Source: JAAZHD01 sp012510895
Lineage (GTDB): Bacteria > Bacillota > Clostridia > Caldicoprobacterales > DTU083
DNA length: 64,000 bases
Direction of reading: 5' to 3'
NCBI GenBank assembly: GCA_050951465.1
Contig: JBMNJC010000015.1
Span: 62,001 to 126,000 of the forward strand
This document shows, piece after piece, positions 60,963 through 64,000 of this stretch (the first letter of the stretch is position 1; each line of letters starts with the position of its first letter). The translations under genes were made by a program, and so were the position numbers. The notes beneath the pieces are model-generated. The model ran no database searches and was not told where the DNA came from. It saw only the letters and a list, made by a program, of their open reading frames with translations.

Positions 60963-63488
60963 ATGTCAATTTATAAGTTGAGCACACCGATTCAGGAAAA
61001 TACAGAATCCATTATCACGCTGCTGCAAATGGGCCTGGGCATAAGCGAAGTTACAGCAAGGCTTTTATTCAACAGAGACATAACAGGAATTGACGAGGCA
61101 AGGGCTTTTTTAAATCCATCGCTGGATCAGCTGAATGATCCTTTCCTTCTGCAGGACATGGATAAGGCAGTGAAGCGGATAAAAGAAGCCTTGTCCGAAG
61201 GAGAAAAAATCGTTGTCTACGGAGACTATGATGCAGACGGCATTACATCAAGTTCCATTCTTTCCTTATACTTAAGATCTCTGGGAGGGGATGTGGATGT
61301 GTATATTCCCAGCCGGCAGGAGGAAGGATACGGGCTTCATCTTGAGGCGCTGAAATCCATCAAAAGCCGGGGCGCCGGTCTGATTATTACGGTAGACTGC
61401 GGAATTTCTGCGGTGGAAGAGGTCCGGAGAATAAAGTCTGAAATGGACATAATTATTACCGATCATCACATGCCGGGGCCGGAGCTGCCTGAAGCCTTTG
61501 CGGTTATTAATCCGAAGATCAGCGGACAGGCTTATCCTTTTACAGAGCTGGCCGGAGTAGGAGTGGCAGCAAAGCTGATTCAGGCCATGGGGGACATTAA
61601 GGGACTTGAGCCTTACCTGGATCTCGTTGCCATAGGCACAATTGCAGATATTGTTCCCCTGGAAAAGGAAAATCGTGTATTTGCTGCACTTGGGATTCGA
61701 CAGATAAATGAAAATCCCCGTCCGGGGATTGATGCTCTGATTCAGGTGCTGGATTTAAAAGAAAAGGGAGTTGACGCAGGCCGGATCTCTTATTCCATCG
61801 GACCCTGTCTGAATGCACCGGGCAGAATGAGCACCTTTCATACCGGCTATCGGCTGCTTACAGCGGATAACAGGGAGCAGGCGCTGCCCCTGGCGGCTGA
61901 ACTTGTAGAGGAAAATCTGCGAAGAAGGGAAACTGAAAATCAGATTCTGGAAGCCGCCGATGAGGTCATGTCCAGGCAGGTGGATATGGCACGTGACAGG
62001 GTTTTGGTAATTGCCGGCGAAAACTGGCATCCTGGCGTAATTGGTATTGTGGCATCCAGGATAACCGAGAAGTACTCAAGGCCATCCATTGTGTTATCCA
62101 TTGAAGGCGGTCAGGCTGTCGGTTCAGCACGGAGCATCCGCGGCTTCCATTTGTTTAATGCCCTTTCTGCCTGCGAAGGAATGCTCCTTCGGTTTGGAGG
62201 GCATGAAATGGCTGCCGGCTTATCCATAGAAAGTTCCAAAATTGACGACTTCCGAAAGCAGATTTGTGCCTATGCGGATGAGGTTATGGAAGAAGAGATT
62301 CTGATTCCTCAATATTTTTATGACGGTCAGCTTGATCAGAGCCAGATTACGCCGGCTTTGCTTGATGAAATTGATATGCTGGCACCATTCGGCTTTGGGA
62401 ATCCTAACCCCAAATTTCTGCTGCCTTCTGCAGTGGTGGAAACCAGCAGACTTGTGGGAAGGGAATCCGAACATTTGAAACTGGCCTTGTCATTTGGAAG
62501 GCGTTCATGGGATGCAATAGGGTTCGGTATGGCAGAGGCGGCAAAAAACTTGCATCAGGGCAGCCGTGTCAGTCTGCTCACTTCCCTTAAGCGAAGCGAG
62601 TGGATGGGGATCTGCAGCACCCAATTTCAGATTCACAGCGTAAAGCCGATATATCAAAGCCGGCAGGATCTGGAAGATTTGCTTTCTTCTTTTTACTTCA
62701 AACTTTTTGATGTTTTTTTACAGGATTTTATGTATAATGATATTCGTACCAATTTAACTGCAAATAAAGAAGAAAAATTCCCGGTTTCCCATGACTTGCT
62801 GACTCTGGAAGAAGCGGCCTGCCGCCTGGAAGAAGCTATGGTGGGAACAGCCGTATTTATCAGCAGTTATGAAGCAGCTAAAGCCGTGCTTGAACATTTA
62901 ATGGAGAAGGATTTGCTGGACCGGATTCCAGTGGAATACCACTATCCTTACCTTGGAAACGGTCTGGGGCGGAATTCGGTAATCCTGATACCTGAATATG
63001 GGCGCAGGCCGGAAGCCAACTATCATACAATAATAACTCCGCAAATGGAAGACGAATTGCATATTAGCCTTAAAGGTTTCACGTCTGCCCGTAAGAACCG
63101 AAAGCATTGTCGTTTTATACCGGACAACGGCGAGGACAGGAAAAAACTTAATACCGACGGGGTTGACTTAAACAGGGAACAACTGGGCATTATCTATAAA
63201 TGGCTGCGCAAATTAGTTCCGGGGAGGAATATCTGGGCTGACGGCAGGCAGCTGCTGAAGGATCTGCAGGAAGGCACCGGCTGCCTATGGACCGGTTTTC
63301 AATTGAGACTTGCTCTGGAGATATTTAGGGAACTTAATTTTATTACCGTTCAATCCGGGAATCAAACCCTGAAAATATGCTGCGCCAAAAATCCGGAAAG
63401 CAGGCAGCTTAATGAGAGCCGTCTGGTTAACTATCACAGACAGTGGCTGAAAAGCTATGGTATCGGAGTTTCAACAAATAACGCATAG
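60963..63488 (+). CDS. recJ: Single-stranded-DNA exonuclease RecJ
   Basis: RecJ degrades 5' single-stranded DNA in recombination and base-excision repair. The 841 residues include the DHH phosphoesterase motifs (YGDYDADGITSSS, TVDCGIS, TDHHMPGPELP), a DHHA1 domain with RFGGHEMAAG, an OB domain (MLAPFGFGNPNP) and a C-terminal extension of ~270 residues as in Firmicute RecJ. It starts 16 bases after the SCIFF maturase with GGGGG, so it is probably in the same transcript. Confidence 0.95.
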   Translation: MSIYKLSTPIQENTESIITLLQMGLGISEVTARLLFNRDITGIDEARAFLNPSLDQLNDPFLLQDMDKAVKRIKEALSEGEKIVVYGDYDADGITSSSILSLYLRSLGGDVDVYIPSRQEEGYGLHLEALKSIKSRGAGLIITVDCGISAVEEVRRIKSEMDIIITDHHMPGPELPEAFAVINPKISGQAYPFTELAGVGVAAKLIQAMGDIKGLEPYLDLVAIGTIADIVPLEKENRVFAALGIRQINENPRPGIDALIQVLDLKEKGVDAGRISYSIGPCLNAPGRMSTFHTGYRLLTADNREQALPLAAELVEENLRRRETENQILEAADEVMSRQVDMARDRVLVIAGENWHPGVIGIVASRITEKYSRPSIVLSIEGGQAVGSARSIRGFHLFNALSACEGMLLRFGGHEMAAGLSIESSKIDDFRKQICAYADEVMEEEILIPQYFYDGQLDQSQITPALLDEIDMLAPFGFGNPNPKFLLPSAVVETSRLVGRESEHLKLALSFGRRSWDAIGFGMAEAAKNLHQGSRVSLLTSLKRSEWMGICSTQFQIHSVKPIYQSRQDLEDLLSSFYFKLFDVFLQDFMYNDIRTNLTANKEEKFPVSHDLLTLEEAACRLEEAMVGTAVFISSYEAAKAVLEHLMEKDLLDRIPVEYHYPYLGNGLGRNSVILIPEYGRRPEANYHTIITPQMEDELHISLKGFTSARKNRKHCRFIPDNGEDRKKLNTDGVDLNREQLGIIYKWLRKLVPGRNIWADGRQLLKDLQEGTGCLWTGFQLRLALEIFRELNFITVQSGNQTLKICCAKNPESRQLNESRLVNYHRQWLKSYGIGVSTNNA

Positions 63489-63500
63489 TTACATAAAAGA

Positions 63501-63509
63501 TGTTATAAT
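63501..63509 (+). promoter_or_regulatory. Putative extended -10 promoter for apt
   Basis: TGTTATAAT at 63501-63509 lies just after the recJ stop and 27 bases before the apt start. Confidence 0.5.
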
Positions 63510-63535
63510 AGTAACCATTAAGGGGAGGAAAAATA

Positions 63536-64000
63536 ATGGACTTAAAGGCAAAAGTCAGAGTAATTGAGGATTTTCCTAAGGAAGGCATTTCTTTCAAGGA
63601 TATTACCACCTTGCTTAAGGATAAGGAGGCCTACCACCACACTGTAGATATCATGGTGGATATATGCAATAAAATCGGTACTGATGTAATAGTGGGCCCT
63701 GAAGCCAGAGGATTTGTACTTGGCGCTCCTGTGGCTTACGGCCTGGGAACGGGGTTTGTTTTGGTACGCAAGCCCGGAAAACTGCCTGCTGATACTGTAA
63801 GTTATGAGTATGAACTGGAATACGGAACGGATATTTTGGAAATCCATAAAGACGCTATTCAGCCCGGGCAGAGAGTAGTCATAGTGGATGATCTTCTGGC
63901 TACAGGCGGTACCGCCCTGGCTGTTGCAAAGCTGGTGGAAAAATTAGGCGGCAAGGTGGTTGGTATGGTATTTGCCATGGAGCTTAAATTTCTTAATGGA
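63536..64000 (+). CDS. apt: Adenine phosphoribosyltransferase, 3' end cut by window
   Basis: This purine-salvage enzyme converts adenine and PRPP to AMP. 155 codons are present of the usual ~170. VRVIEDFPKEGISFKDITTLLKD, GPEARGFVLGAPVAYGLG and the PRPP-binding VVIVDDLLATGGTA are all intact. ATG 63536 follows GGGGAGG. recJ-apt adjacency, usually with relA next, is common in Firmicutes. Confidence 0.96.
   Translation, partial: MDLKAKVRVIEDFPKEGISFKDITTLLKDKEAYHHTVDIMVDICNKIGTDVIVGPEARGFVLGAPVAYGLGTGFVLVRKPGKLPADTVSYEYELEYGTDILEIHKDAIQPGQRVVIVDDLLATGGTALAVAKLVEKLGGKVVGMVFAMELKFLNG

Overview
The window looks like a chromosomal stretch from an anaerobic, endospore-forming Firmicute of class Clostridia, with mid-range GC judged by eye and not counted. 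Sporulation genes support this: spoIIAA-spoIIAB-sigF-spoVAA-spoVAB, yunB and a bofC-like gene. So do the SCIFF peptide with its radical-SAM maturase beside recJ and apt, and the order ruvC-ruvA-ruvB-queA-tgt-yajC. Strong purine-rich ribosome binding sites and frequent TTG/GTG starts fit as well. No tRNA, rRNA, CRISPR array or insertion sequence was recognised.

Layout. 1-13 kb: the 3' part of mutS2, a response regulator/histidine kinase pair followed by an HtrA-type protease (an envelope-stress-like module), a zinc-ribbon membrane protein, a cysteine desulfurase/ThiI pair, an L,D-transpeptidase, an orphan Wzz-like protein and small membrane or flavin-type proteins. 13-18 kb: a four-gene pyruvate dehydrogenase complex operon (E1alpha, E1beta, E2, E3). 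18-29 kb: an uncharacterised uptake and catabolic locus. It has two amidohydrolases and a Gfo/Idh/MocA oxidoreductase on the minus strand. Divergent from them are a second oxidoreductase, an LplB/LplC/LplA-type ABC importer, a membrane-anchored AraC regulator of YesS type and a glutamate-1-semialdehyde-aminomutase-like aminotransferase. Three of these plus-strand genes (lplB-like, lipoprotein, regulator) carry an apparent single-base homopolymer frameshift near the 5' end.

29-41 kb: mrfA-mrfB DNA repair genes with a TPR gene, a class A penicillin-binding protein, an FtsH-like protease, a small Tyr/Met-rich protein, an alpha-oxoamine synthase and ribosomal protein L25/Ctc. 41-50 kb: the spoIIA/spoVA operon behind a good sigma-H promoter, a second class A PBP with an Asn-Asn-Gly repeat tail, yunB, a YebC-family gene, an amidase-6 protein and a BofC-like protein. 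50-64 kb: proBA, a third Gfo/Idh/MocA gene, ruvCAB, queA, tgt, yajC, a TIGR04086-type membrane protein, the SCIFF RiPP pair, recJ and the 5' part of apt.

The best candidate for an undescribed system is the 18-29 kb locus. It combines an oligosaccharide-type importer with oxidoreductases, an aminotransferase and a paired active/degenerate amidohydrolase, but no glycoside hydrolase. This suggests import and oxidation/transamination of an unknown sugar-like or cyclitol-like compound. That function is inference from family membership and gene order only.
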